Source: Entonaema liquescens (Eukaryota; Ascomycota; Sordariomycetes; Xylariales; Xylariaceae). From it: DNA of 64,000 nucleotides. A model generated the notes under the pieces. That model worked only from the letters and a program-made list of their open reading frames with translations, searched no databases and was not told the DNA's origin. Each line of letters begins with the position of its first letter. The stretch's first letter is position 1. The stretch spans positions 248,001-312,000 of the forward strand of contig CADCSX010000023.1 of the NCBI GenBank assembly GCA_902805475.1, given 5' to 3'. Shown piece after piece: positions 36,901-47,353 of the stretch. Made by a program: the position numbers and the translations under genes.

Positions 36901-37161
36901 AACAAGGCTATCGAAGCCGATAAGCAGATGGCACGGGAACGCGAAGAACGTAATGCGAAACGTCGCGCCGAGCAGAATTCTCAGAAGAGCGGGTCGGTGT
37001 CCGCACCTATCACCGAGGCCCCGAGTCCCGGCGTTCGGGCCGAGAGCGAGAGCGGTAGTGTTACCGGGCTGAACATTTTGGACGCAGTTGGGGAAGAAGC
37101 AGGAGACACCGGACCGGCTCGGACGCCGGCGGAGGAAGAAACGTCGTTCGGACTTGGATGA
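33934..37161 (+). CDS. TBC-domain Rab GTPase-activating protein
   Basis: GAP for Rab-family GTPases in membrane traffic; probably related to yeast Gyp3/Msb3 or a similar GYP. It is a single exon of 1075 residues. The long N-terminal 700 residues are Ser-rich and disordered with a short helix (HRDMEISRLRRRADERERALRK) near residues 165-190. The TBC domain spans about 725-960. Both catalytic fingers are intact: Arg782 in EMDINRT and Gln817 in VGYCQGMN. A Lys/Arg/Glu helix follows (EDVEERRNKAIEADKQMARE) and then an acidic tail. The start is the first in-frame ATG after a stop. Which Rab it acts on cannot be read from sequence. Confidence 0.92.
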   Translation: MDPESNAPLERSTSQLSAASTSAKISRSHSTRAKSKPRKLISQPSSSASSIAASDKSLTSFPSFSPQSPYDEPSFTTADSNISTVNVDAKLSVAPTKTSIVEGLTSSGVQKTARDALFDDAPITAYKIPGALHHASDDHIKHLIAKHGAVDLVRQVAEDLAHRDMEISRLRRRADERERALRKIIRGCGLSSLDLETKLRSVEAELQAQDKIKYAKNGDVSGMMSDAMHDSMSYKALGINDIDDSTVRASSLSTSRDSNTVGKGTMKAWKDYLWGVGSRKASRAASINEEGAKTAIRAPTPGDRRPPIQEDLFTPPDVESVQSSSRASSIYSGQTNRKPSSSFASMALQLVAGKGSSIRDSESTRGRSNSGGQGGSMRSSSNASTRTGASNRAVSTQGGPKALMSMRRATPKPGNIQFARPRERWESVGANPESPSAARSDNSGPVEMDTIFSPEAQPPALSQLYNNYSSGEYLIDRFGFIYDQRRKKRQREAAKVASRMKNGHEMLSSGRSNLSPNLLDDGASSSGDARSDDRPESPTSIEGLVDQGKPKRWQDYLKIATFPTELLSHTPSITAPNIEVLEGSGSKSPALINTDERGFVPSATTTTAALDREASPAKSEEESATATLVHEDVEPVKLLLKQLSDVHDTLQREKSVRWNEFLRKVRAERRREGEAAAATAAAAAEARFQTAPVMIPEAKLNDGETIGIADLGMKGKVGRAKWNEFRNLVLGGIPVANRPKIWAECSGALSRRIPDYYRDLISRPSELDDAVVISQIEMDINRTLTDNIFFRKGPGVAKLNEVLRAYARHNPEVGYCQGMNLIAANLLLIMPSAEDAFWVFVSIIERILPQGYYDHSLMASRADQHVLRQYVSQVLPKLSQHLDALSIELEALTFQWFLSVFTDCLSAEALFRVWDVVLCINDGSTFLFQVALALLKLNERQLLQCDTPAAVYTYINHQMTNHAISIDGLIQASEGLRRVVRREDVEERRNKAIEADKQMAREREERNAKRRAEQNSQKSGSVSAPITEAPSPGVRAESESGSVTGLNILDAVGEEAGDTGPARTPAEEETSFGLG

Positions 37162-39325
37162 AAACTGAGAACAACGATACCGAAAGGCCATCGGGGAAGT
37201 ACACGTACAAACTCATAAAAAAACAACAAAAAAAAGCAGCCAAGAAGAAAATTGGGCGGAGGGAAAGTATCCCAACCAAAGCACAGCGTCTTGGCGCAAA
37301 ATAAGTGGCGGGCGATTAGTTGGTGGACATATTAGCATTATTACATTGAATGGCTGGTGGCTTCTTGCATTGATATTGCGCGTGGGAGTTCGCGTTTTGT
37401 TTCTCTTTTTTTTGGTTTCTTTTGTCGTTATCCCCGTTTTTAGAGATTGGACCATGCTTGCATGCCATGATACCCCCTCCCGGTCGCACAAGATGTTATT
37501 TTTTATTTCCTTTTTTTTCCCCGTTGCGGGTGGTGTAAGCTGAAGTGAGAGTCAGGAGCAGCCGGACGTAACAGACACAATGTATGTTAGCCGCATGCAG
37601 AAAGGGGACGGACGAGTCACGAAGGCGGGTGGATAAGAGTTGGTACCGAGAGTACGGGACGACGATACCTTGCGTATTGTCCTTGCTGACGTATGGCTAG
37701 GTGGTATAAGGCTGAATCAAACTAGGACACATATGCGCGTGTATGTAGTGACCTGTGGCATAAGGCAATAGGACGCCGTAGCTATCGATACCGAGTCGAA
37801 ATTCAAGGACAGATCATATTTATCCTTAACAGGTTTCTCCCCAAGGCTCTTATAATTCCTAAAATATACAAGACCATGTGCACTTAAAAAGTAATACTCT
37901 ATTATGAGATCTCGATATTAGGAGGGCAACTAAAAAAAGCCCTGTAAGTAAAATTGTAAGCTTACTGCTTCGTAGATATTCTCCAAGTATAAAAGTAACT
38001 TGTATTTGATGATCGCTTATGTATCCCACGATTGTAGGTATACGTTTACTTACCTACAAGTACGTTATGTGGATATTTCAAAGTAGAGAAATCCAACCGA
38101 GAATAGTAAGACGTATGTTGGTTGCTACTTCCAAACTAAAATATACTCCGAAAAAAAAGAGGAAGTAAGGATTACACTTTTTTTTTAAAAAAAAAAAAAA
38201 AAACCAAAAAAGGCTTTACATAGATGAATGAATGAATTCGGTAAAAAAGATCATAGTATAATTGAGTACTGGCAAAAATATTTGCAAAAATAAACTCCGA
38301 ATCGGGGAATCGAACCCCGGGCTTGACGGTTCCTATGATTGTTGGATCATGAGAGCGTCAAATGTTAGCCACTACACCAATTCGGATTTGGATTTCTCAT
38401 TGGATGATTGCTCAAGCTATTAGTTTGGCTTATATCCTTAAGTTGCTTTGTAGCTTTAGCGCCCCCGATTGTTATGTACGTTATCAGCTACCACCTAACC
38501 TAGGACAATAGCTAAAGTTATCAGGGAAGCTTGAAGTAAAAACGCCTGTAACCCAGTTTGTAAATCGAGTAACTACCTACGAAGTCAAATAGCAGATAGT
38601 TCTAACTTTGCCCAACGTAGAATTGCCTTTTAATGTTCTACATTTCAATTACAGAAAGTCTATCCGTATAGACCATAGACTGTACTGACTCATAATGCAA
38701 GTCCTGAAAACGAATATTAATCGCTTCACATAAACCTAGAGTAAAAATAGGGGCAAACTCCCATGCATCATCACATCTCTACAGTTAGGACGCAACTCAA
38801 TTCTCTTGATAAGTTTCTTTTTGTTACAAAGTGTTCCGCTCCCTAAATAGTAGTCGCAATAGCAAGCGATGCTCATATCTACAACGTCAAGAACTCATTA
38901 ATCCTCTCTCCCACTCTTCTGCGTCAATCGTGGGCTTCTCTCCGTGCGACTCATTAATCACGTCTCGACCGGACTGCTTACTTACTTGGGCATAGCGCTG
39001 AGTAGAATAGGTCTGGGAAAAATCCTGGTTTCCTAGGCACAAACGTCGCGCCCCCATTATTCTCAAGTTTCGTAAACTTTTTTTTATACACGAGTCTTCC
39101 TAACCATAGACTCGGATGCAGCCCCTTGCCATGCATGCATTAACCAGCTCCTCCAAAGTTGCGGATGCGTCTTGGGTAATAGTTGAGAGCATCACCATGT
39201 ATTCGTCCGTCTAGCGTGAGATGTCCGTCCTGCTGAATAGTTCCGCCAACTCCTTGACCGAGCTGCATGTCATTACCAAAATCCCCCCCGGCATATTCCT
39301 TGCGGAAACCTTTATATCGTAAGCG
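37162..39325. other. Spacer holding tRNA-Glu
   Basis: About 2.1 kb between the RabGAP and PRO11. It contains the tRNA at 38295-38386 and a T-run/A-run hairpin tract at about 38179-38203. No protein gene is seen. Confidence 0.55.
38295..38386 (-). tRNA. tRNA-Glu(CUC) with a 20-nt intron
   Basis: Read on the minus strand, the acceptor arms TCCGAAT and ATTCGGA pair perfectly. The D arm is GTGTAGTGGCTAACAT, and the T arm (CGGGG, loop TTCGATT, CCCCG) carries the standard TTCGA. The anticodon stem TGACG/CGTCA closes a loop with anticodon CTC, giving Glu. A 20-nt intron (38330-38349) sits one base 3' of the anticodon, the canonical position for nuclear tRNA introns. Discriminator base is G73. No CCA is encoded, as usual for eukaryotes. 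Confidence 0.93.
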
Positions 39326-42034
39326 TTACCGCGCAAAGACCTTGACAACTCCATCCCCTCCGCCGCTAACGACCCATCGACCGTCTTGGCTCCATACTAC
39401 GGAGCATACGCCCTCTCCTCTCATGATCCTGTGGCTGGTCATCTCTTGAGTACAGGTCCGTTTTTCTAGAGACCAGAATCGAAGGCTTGCATCGTGACCA
39501 GCAGATACGAGCTCACGGCCATCGGGGCTGAGGGACAAGGACGATATCGACGCCGGGTGGGCAAGCATATTATACGTGCATTGACCTTGAAAGAATTAGC
39601 GATACGCATCCTCAGAAAAACTCTTTTAGAAACTCACCGCTATTGGCATCAAAGAACCTTATAAAGCGATCTTCATGCCCTGATATGATAACACCCTCAA
39701 TCCCGCTCCCAGCACTTCCCGTTCCACCAGTTGGGCCACTAGTATCTTCGTCGTTCAGGCCTGGTCCAGAACCTTGGTCAAGACCCGCTGTCGTTGCGAC
39801 GACGGCGTTGACGCTGGTGTTGATCGTATTGTCGTATGTTTCAAGGCTAGCCATGGAGCCAATCTCCTCGCCGGTTCTTGTATCGAACACGATAATAGCA
39901 GCGTCCGAGTAGCTGACCACGAAGGCCTCCCCACTAGCTGATAACGGCGTAATACACGTTGGCGATGCTCGAGATCCATTAGAGCGGCGGATGTCATGTA
40001 TTAGCGTATGATGGAATGGTGAATTTGAAGCCACGTTTGGTTGGGGTGAGCTTGGGAACTGAGATCCGGAGCTCATAGAATTACCCCTTACCCGACCGCT
40101 TCCGGTGCTGCGTCTTGGCGGCCCCGGTTGAGGCGAGGTAAGTTGTGGTGGAGCACTGACGGCCCAGATCTTTACGGCACCGTCGGCTGCTCCAGAGGCG
40201 ACTAGGATGCGGTCCGGAGTACCGTAGGGGTTCGACTGGCCGAAGACCGCACCGAGGGTCGCGGGAAGCACGCAGATAGCCCAAACGGCGTCGCTATGGC
40301 CGTCAAGCGTCGCCTTGGGATCTACCCTACCACGCTCCCATACTCTAATGGTGGCGTCTTGGCCGCCAGAAAATATCCACCCATCACCTTGGGCACGACC
40401 ACCAGTCGAAAAATTAGGTGAAGGCGACCAAGACGTTAACGATAACACAGCGCCAGTATGTCCGCGGTGGGTAAAATCAGCCGGCACGTCGAGATCAGAT
40501 GATATGGTTCCCATATGACTCGGATTCTCACGCGGGATGTGAAAGCGCTTGATCAGTCCATCGTCGCCGGCCGTGCAGATCTCCGGCTCTCCAGGACTTC
40601 CGCCTCCAGAAAAGATTACGGTACGAACGGTATTAAGGTGGCCACGCAGTCCGTATCGCAGCTTGAAACTACCACTCTCTGATTTTTGTACAACCCCATT
40701 GAGAGAAAGTTCTTGCTCCGCACTTTTCCTTCGAGACATGGAGGTCTTCCGCCTATGGGAACTAGGGCCACGGTTAGGCGATTGCGGCAAGCTGTCGGCG
40801 TTAGGAAATGCGTCTGTGTCTGGACGGTGCGTGAGAGGCTGTAATTGTTGCGCCGCGGCCGAGTCAGGGAAGGTTCCTTCACCAAAATCCCAACCATCCC
40901 CATCAACTGGAGCTCGCTTCTCCAGGGAGTTTTCACCAAACTCCGAACGAGGGGGCTCATTAAGGTGATTTGGCCTCGCGTTTATATCTTCCTGGATACG
41001 GGCACCCGGCTGGCCGGAGGCTGACCACTCGTTGGGATGTGAGTATATCGGGGCGTTACCCTCTCCAGATCGAACCATAGCGGCAGATTGCAAGTTCGCA
41101 TTCTCTGAAGTCGGTAAATTAACGTTGTGCGGTATTCTCTGTCCGTGGTGGCTGTTTGCGTTCACGGCGCTTTGTCGGGGAGCTGGGTCCCTCACGTGGT
41201 TCTGGTTGAGTCTCAACGCCTGGAAAGCCGTATCGAGCGGTTGTTGAGAAATAGGTAATCCAAAGTCTCCCTCTCTCAAATCATCCATCATAGGTAAGGG
41301 TGGAGACTCTCGGGGAGGCATAGGGTTAGCGGGTGAAACCATTAGGTAGGTGAATTCGGCTTGACACTGATCCAAGAAGACCCTAAGGTTGTCGCGTTCC
41401 TCGTCTTCCTGTACACGCTCGCCTACAAGACCCTCCAGTCCAGGTACTGACTCTTTTAGTCTCTCGTCTGATGCTATAAACGAAGTCAATACTACACGCT
41501 CGTTCAGTCTTTCTTCGTACGTACATTTAAGCTTCTCCTGTATCAAGGCGGCCCTATCGATTTTCTGAGGCTGCTTCACAGAATGGTCCGTGGCAGAAGG
41601 GGCAGAGGAAACCTTCAACTTGGCAGCCTGATCTTTGACTTTCTTCTCCAGGATAGTGACATATCTCTTTAACGCCTTCTGCGTAGCGTCTGCTCTCCTG
41701 GCGGAACCTTCGAGTGCGGCTATTCTACCCTTCATCTCTTGACGTTCGATCTCCCAGGCGTTCCTATCTCGCTCGTGTCGGTGCCATTCGGTTTGAAGGA
41801 AGCGCATAACGCCTATTTGTCGAGCGCATACAAGTTAGCCGAGAATGACCTAGGGATATAGAACAGATGGGAGTTCAGCATACCTTGTAATGTGTACTCG
41901 GTAGCATGCGGTTGATTCGACGGATTGCCAGGCATTCCGCCGCCGGACAAGTCCTGGCCGCCGAGACCACCGGCGCCCGGCATACCAGATCCATTCCCAC
42001 CGTTTCCCATAGCGGAGACCTGTTGCCAACTCAT
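39326..42034 (-). CDS. pro11: Striatin (STRIPAK scaffold), PRO11 type
   Basis: Scaffold of the STRIPAK complex, which in filamentous ascomycetes controls hyphal fusion and fruiting-body development. Exons 42034-41884, 41812-39638 and 39585-39326 give 861 residues. The first 45 residues are Gly/Asn-rich. The striatin N-terminal domain begins [37 protein letters not shown], split by the first intron. It contains the caveolin-like motif and the start of the coiled coil (to about residue 115). A disordered middle follows, then about seven WD40 repeats from residue 430 to the end (for example TFPSA-type DGLIKRFHI, DGWIFSGGQDATIRVW and DGAVKIWAV). The last exon supplies the final blades and ends GDGVVKVFAR. 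The start is the first ATG in the open frame. Confidence 0.95.
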
Positions 42035-44138
42035 GAAGAGTCGAGTTTCCGGCTTCACCAGATTGACGGTGTTCAGCCTTCACAACCGTCTTCACCTTTT
42101 ATTTTGGAACCGACTTTTCAACATGCACATTTGCGTTGCAAAGTGCCCTCGACGAGATACGACTTTATGTCGAAGAGGGAGAAGATGCGACGGTGGGGAA
42201 ATCAATTGACCCAACGTTTCCTGTGTGGAATGGAGCAAATCTTTAGCGTAATAGACACGTTTCTCGTTCGCGAAACACCGAATAATCGAGTAAAAGTCGT
42301 CGTTTGCTAAAGAAAAAGAACTCTTATTCGTAGAGAATTAGAAGAAGAAGAAGAAAAAAAGAAGAAGAAAAAAAGAAGAAGAAAAAAAGAAGAAGAAAAA
42401 AGAATTAAAACAGGGTCAGTAATGAGCGAAGAGAATCGAGATAGTTAGTATAAATTATTTGACCCGAAATAAATGCGTCGCAGTGCAATTCGATAAACTA
42501 CTCGGCGTTGCGATTTCGTTTCTTGCCGTAACGCGTGGTGGGATATCCCAACGTTATGTTATCGTCAGTCTAGATTGTAGAAGTTTTGAGAATTCCGAGA
42601 CGTGATGGATTTGGAAAGCTGTTAGGTCCAAGTCGGCTTGCTGCTTGCTGGCGAAGAGAGCGCAGTACGTACATTCTCTTTGGTACGTGGTACGTACTGC
42701 GTACTGCGTATTCCCCCCCAAAACTTGTGCCAGATTAGGTCATTGCCCAGAGCCATTTCTAAACTGACCAATCAAAGGTGTAGTTTCCACACAAGGCTAG
42801 GTCAAAATTTCCCCTGAAAGCTGTGTCAGCAACTGTGTTATCTGTAATGTTTTGTGCACAGACCACTATCTAGATATGCGCCAAGTTCCTTATTAGATGG
42901 AATAAGTTATTATCTAAGCAGTCACGATCTCCGTCAGCCAGCTACATTACCATCAGCCATCCCGCATCATGTACATAACGGTTTCAACTAAACCATATGA
43001 GCGAGAATGCGTGGGACTGCACTCCAGATTCTGAAGCAAGTGTCTTACCCACCACAATGACCGTTTGGATTTACTACTATATGTACGCACATGTAGCCTT
43101 GGGAGAATTATAATGAACTCGATTATACTAAGAGGCTAATTATATCAATACCAGGAATTTTAAAATAACTAAAAGAAATACATAGGTTACCCTTCAATGA
43201 ACTTGAAATTTTGCCCAACAATTGTACCTTAGCTGCTGAGTAACTAGGTAACAAGCAGTATATCACAGTACCAGTATGTGGCATATAGGCGGAGATAGCA
43301 TCGTCAATCTCTCGAGTTGACAACGATCCACGTTTGGTGGTGTAGCGGTCTAATAGCTGGTATCTTCCTGGTCCGTAGCACAGTTTTGGGCAGGTTCCCT
43401 ATCCGCTTTAGCTCATCGGTCTACCCTCTGAATATGACTAATAAGTGTCTTGATATCCGGTGACCAGGGTCGTTCCGGGAAAGTCGCCGTCCGCATCGCG
43501 TAAGCTATGTAAGTCAGTGGCTTAGGCATGGAGTTCTCTTGAATCCGTGTAACTGCCGGTATAAGCCCTTGCTGTGCTACCGGACGAGTTCCATTTTGAA
43601 GGTGTTTTAAATTATGGTCAGGCAAAGACGTTAGGATGTTGGAAAGCTGTTGGATCTCAAACCCAAAATGTTGTAGACGTTTACAGTGATTGGGAAAATC
43701 TACGTATCATTATTTTATCAACCATTTATACCCTATAATAGGTAAAACAAACCCGTGTAAGCAAAGACAGGAATTTAACGAAAGAGTTCCGAGAAATCTA
43801 CAAGTACAATCCCAATCCAACGACCGATTACGTACCTAGGTACCTAGATGTAAGCATAAAACAAGTTGTTACCTACCAGGTATCGAGTGATATAACTATA
43901 AGTACCTAGCTACATATTATATAGTTAGTTAGCTTGAAGCTTAACCGCAATGTAGTCAAATTAGACATTCTATGTAAGTGTTTCAATCCGACTCTCAACT
44001 GTGGTTATCTAATTCTATTTTGGGCTAGTGGCCGTCTTACATTTACCGAGGCAACTTTCCCCTTATTAGCGATTAAGCTGAGATCCTTCAGCGAACCACT
44101 CATCTCGAAATTTACTTTCCTTTCCTTTTAAATATACA
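42035..44138. other. Divergent intergenic region, PRO11 to thioesterase
   Basis: About 2.1 kb. A GA-rich microsatellite lies in the PRO11 upstream region (42340-42405). A GTACGTACTGCGTACTGCGTA repeat-like stretch lies at 42664-42711 and TACCTAGGTA motifs near 43835-43850. No gene is supported. Confidence 0.5.
42340..42405. repeat. Purine (GAA)n / A-run compound repeat
   Basis: About four units of roughly 15 bp, each three GAA triplets plus an A-run, all purine on the plus strand. It lies about 300 bp upstream of the PRO11 start and could form triplex DNA; that is inference. Confidence 0.85.
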
Positions 44139-44911
44139 ATGCCGAAGTCTGAGAGAGATAGAGGAGTACCTATGGGCCTGGCCCTCCTAGAGTCCTTAAA
44201 GCCACTTACTGGCATCGAGAAAGTCGAAGCGTATTTGAAATTGGCCTCGGAATCCCAGGATTCAAAGGATAATGTAAGCTCATCCCCCGCAATTCATATC
44301 AGCATCGTGCTTTATGTCGCCGACATCCATTGTCATATTCTCGTTTAGGACAGAGGGTACCTTCGTGTGACGGGGCAGGCGAATGAGAATTCGAGGAGTT
44401 AATCACTTAGGCCCGATGCCCAGCCCAGATCTTAAAAGACAAAGTCATCTTAACCAAGACTCGGAGAAAAAGGTTAACCGTACTTTAGGAATGGATGACA
44501 ACGATAACGCCTTACTTATCTATCGTTTCGCACTCATCTTCTCCACCGCATCCCAGCATTACTTTCGGGTTTACCGTACAGCCTATCCACAGTAACGGCC
44601 TCGGCAATCTGCATGGCGGATGCGCATCAACCATTTTTGATGCATGCACAACATTGCCGCTCCACCTTATCTCGAAACCTGGCTTTTGGCAATATACGGG
44701 CGTCAGCCGCACACTCAATGTCACGTACCTACGACCAGTCCCAGTCGGTACAATCGTCAGTATCAAGTGCGACATCTTGCACGCTGGTCGCAACTTATGT
44801 GCTCTGAGAGGGGAGATGAGAGCTATGACTGAAGATGGCCGAGAAGGGCCGCTGTTAGTTGTCTGCGAGCACGGAAAGGCTAGCACCGATCCGCCTACTG
44901 GAAAGTTATAG
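44139..44911 (+). CDS. Hot-dog fold thioesterase (ACOT13/PaaI-like)
   Basis: Probably hydrolyses acyl-CoA thioesters. Exons 44139-44273, 44349-44366 and 44489-44911 give 191 residues. The second exon is only 18 nt (DRGYLR) and is chosen because it is the only way to keep the frame between clear TTTAG acceptors; it needs transcript support. The hot-dog domain begins about residue 52. It contains the HGG motif (residues 93-95) in GLGNLHGGCASTIFDACTT and the strand ending in GVSRTLNVTYLRPVPVGT, which is typical of the ACOT13/THEM2 branch. The C-terminus CEHGKAST also fits. No targeting signal is evident. Confidence 0.88.
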
Positions 44912-44984
44912 CTACCTCATATATATTATATATATTCCAGCAACCCATACGTACCACTATCAGAATCAAAGATACGAAGTCACC

Positions 44985-45339
44985 ATGTCTTCAAGTATGA
45001 GCTATGCACAAGTACGTAGTCCTCTAAACCCGGCTAGCTAAGCTTTTTACACTATTCCTAAGATAGTACATATGCTTCAACTCTTTTCGAGATTTCGTTA
45101 TTACTGTCGCACAACATAACTAGAGCATGTATACTATGTACCGTATTAAAACTTTGTACGTACAAATAGCGTCGACCTTCCCGAATCACCCCAAGCAAGG
45201 ACTAGGTACAGCCCCTCAAACATCATTTCTTAAGGCCATCCCAAAGTTATATGAAAAAGGTGGCGCACCTAACAGCACAAATCTTAGCACTTATCGCGCC
45301 AGTGGTGGAGAACAGGGTGTAAGTGGTAAAAGCCACTGA
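44985..45339 (+). CDS. Small unrecognised protein, about 59 residues
   Basis: Exon 1 is only ten bases (ATG TCT TCA A, 44985-44994) with a GTATGA donor. Exon 2 (45170-45339) carries FPNHPKQGLG, TSFLKAIPKLYEKGG and the C-terminus RASGGEQGVSGKSH. Composition and density of Gly/Ser/Lys look coding, and the frame closes at a TGA. I do not know the family. An alternative first exon (MSSSMSYAQ with the GTACGT donor) leaves exon 2 out of frame. Starting 70 bp after the thioesterase stop, it is unlikely to be part of that gene. Confidence 0.5.
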
Positions 45340-46180
45340 ACATTATGATTTTAAGACAACTTCATGAGTAGAAAAAATATATATATAGAAATATATGAAA
45401 ATGTATTTTATGTACCGTGGAGTATTTGAATTATGCTGGGAATAAACGTTAAAAGTCGGAGTGTTTTGGTGAGACATCCGAGTATAGCACATTCATTTTG
45501 GCCAAGTACAGGAATTTTGTAAAATAGTGACATCCATGTTTATCAAAAGTAGATTCGCATACCCGCAGAAGGGCGTCAAAAAAGCTGGCGCACCCACTAT
45601 CAACATCTACAAGCACATCAGATTACAAGATAGGGTTTACACAGCATATCACGAGATATAAAAATGAATAAAAACTATTATGATAAATAACAGTCAGATA
45701 GTATCAACTTACCAATTTTTATAATGCTTAATATTTAAATTCTCTTTAATATAATAAGTAGAGAATTTGATATAGAGTATTAGAAATTATGGTGTGCTAT
45801 TTAAGACCGTGCGCCACCTATTTTGACTCCTTTGCTGACCCATCAAGTGACCTACCCAACGCCTTAACGTTAACCCTTCGACATGGCTTTTGCAGCGGTT
45901 GCCTTACATGGTTCGTCATAGTGGTTCGCCCTTCAAGAAATGTCACAATACAATTACTTCCGCCTGGTCGATACTTTGTACCTGTAAATTCCATCTCTGA
46001 ACATTTTATGAGTTTTTTCTTATATAAAAACCTTACCTACTTCTTCCCATTTACTCCTAGAAACATGACGAACAAACAGATCACATACACACGGACATCC
46101 TTTAGCTTCCTCATAATATTATATTTACTTATTCCTCCAATACACATATCCCTTCTTCTCGTCTTCAATCTTAAATAACT
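45340..46180. other. AT-rich spacer
   Basis: Very AT-rich at 45360-45790. A short frame at about 45550-45620 resembles the preceding small protein in a KKAGAP segment, but nothing longer can be supported. The 129-codon ORF at 45789-46178 lacks coding character. Confidence 0.45.
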
Positions 46181-46803
46181 ATGGACAAGTCATCCCAGGT
46201 TGTCTTCAATGGGTAAGCCCTGAGCATGCTTCCTCGCTTTTCATCCCATATCCTACTCTTCCCTTTTGATCTTTGACCTTACTGCTGGATTGGTGATTAT
46301 GACGAGTCGTCAAACTATTGCCTTTCGTATGGCGTGGCATCGCTCTGCTGTAGAAAGCTTCTAGCATGCTCCTTCCATGTCGGTTGGATAACCTTGAACT
46401 AATGGCTCTCATTGACTTAGCTCTACCAAATCTGAGGGAGCTAGAGCCAACTCTCAACCGGGTCAAGCCCAACACACCACTAGAAGCGTCCTCTCCTATG
46501 TGACCGCTGTGTCACAGGGAGATGCCCCCATCAATACACTCCTGCAGCTTCGCAGTCCTGAAGCAGAGATCGCTGCCCGACAGACAAAAGTCAATCGCGA
46601 AGTTCAGGATGCCTTGGCAAAGCTCGCACAGAAACCGAACAAGTACGTATCGTCTCATTATTACTCTATACTTCCACACGAGATGTGTGTCACACACCGC
46701 TGGGGCCCAGCTCGTCGACGAACTATACAATTATGTGCTGTCGCTTGATACAGCCTATTCCCCGAAGCGGCATAGGTCCGTAGTACAAACTGCTCGAATG
46801 TGA
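46181..46803 (+). CDS. Small unrecognised helical protein, about 116 residues
   Basis: Exon 1 46181-46212 (MDKSSQVVFNG) and exon 2 from 46421 join in frame. Together they give a continuous sequence that contains VLSYVTAVSQGDAPINTLL and EAEIAARQTKVNREVQDALAKLAQ, an amphipathic helix. A third exon from 46711 (LVDELYNYVLSLDTAYSPKR) ends at 46803. The donor of the second intron is either 46643 (GTACGT, out of phase with 46711) or 46647 (GTATCG, in phase); I used the latter. The end of exon 3 overlaps the left arm of an inverted repeat. Function unknown. Confidence 0.5.
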
Positions 46804-46888
46804 TTGGCTTAATAAGTAATAAAATCATTCTCCAATAGGCATAACCAACCCTAGCGATTTTTTTGATTGGCTAAATTCGAGCAGTTTG
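46786..46888. repeat. Inverted repeat, 14-bp perfect arms
   Basis: CAAACTGCTCGAAT at 46786-46799 is matched by its reverse complement at 46875-46888, with 75 bases between. GATTGGCT also occurs twice as a direct copy (46802-46809 and 46865-46872). It may be the remnant of a small inverted-repeat element. Confidence 0.65.
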
Positions 46889-47353
46889 CGCCGAGGACTG
46901 TACTGCTTCGGATGATAGACTAACCCTGATAGAACTCATCAAGTATATGTGAGGCTGAGTCTGACCCCCACTTCAATTGGAGATATTCCCATACCTCCCC
47001 GTCACCCCATAGGCGGGAAATGTGCTAATACTATTATAGCTCGGGTCCTTAAGTATGTTAGATGGTAGGGTGAGATGCCATATAGCTCTGTTTGGGTTTA
47101 CGATAACGAAAGCGAGGCGTTTGGCGCAGGGATACCAAGAGTCGGGATTATGTTAAGATACATCTCATTCAGGAGACTTATGTACGTATACACCATATCG
47201 TATATCGTTGGCCTCATGGGACATAACCTGGAAATAAACCATTAAATTAGATATCAAAGTTCGTATACAAACCGTGATCGCAGGGCAACGCCGGTCTTAT
47301 GCAACTATCCATTTGTAATGCTCCTTCCCACATAATAGTACAGGCGTGGGTGC
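46804..47353. other. Spacer with inverted repeat
   Basis: Apart from the inverted repeat (46786-46888) nothing is seen. This is the 3' flank of DLT1. Confidence 0.4.

Noticed and set aside
43340..43380. tRNA-like TGGTGTAGCGGTCTAATAGC stretch
   Set aside because: Resembles a D arm but no matching acceptor, anticodon or T arm follows.
45789..46178. 129-codon ORF with a hydrophobic C-terminus
   Set aside because: Composition follows the AT-rich spacer; it runs up to the start of the next gene and probably is its leader.
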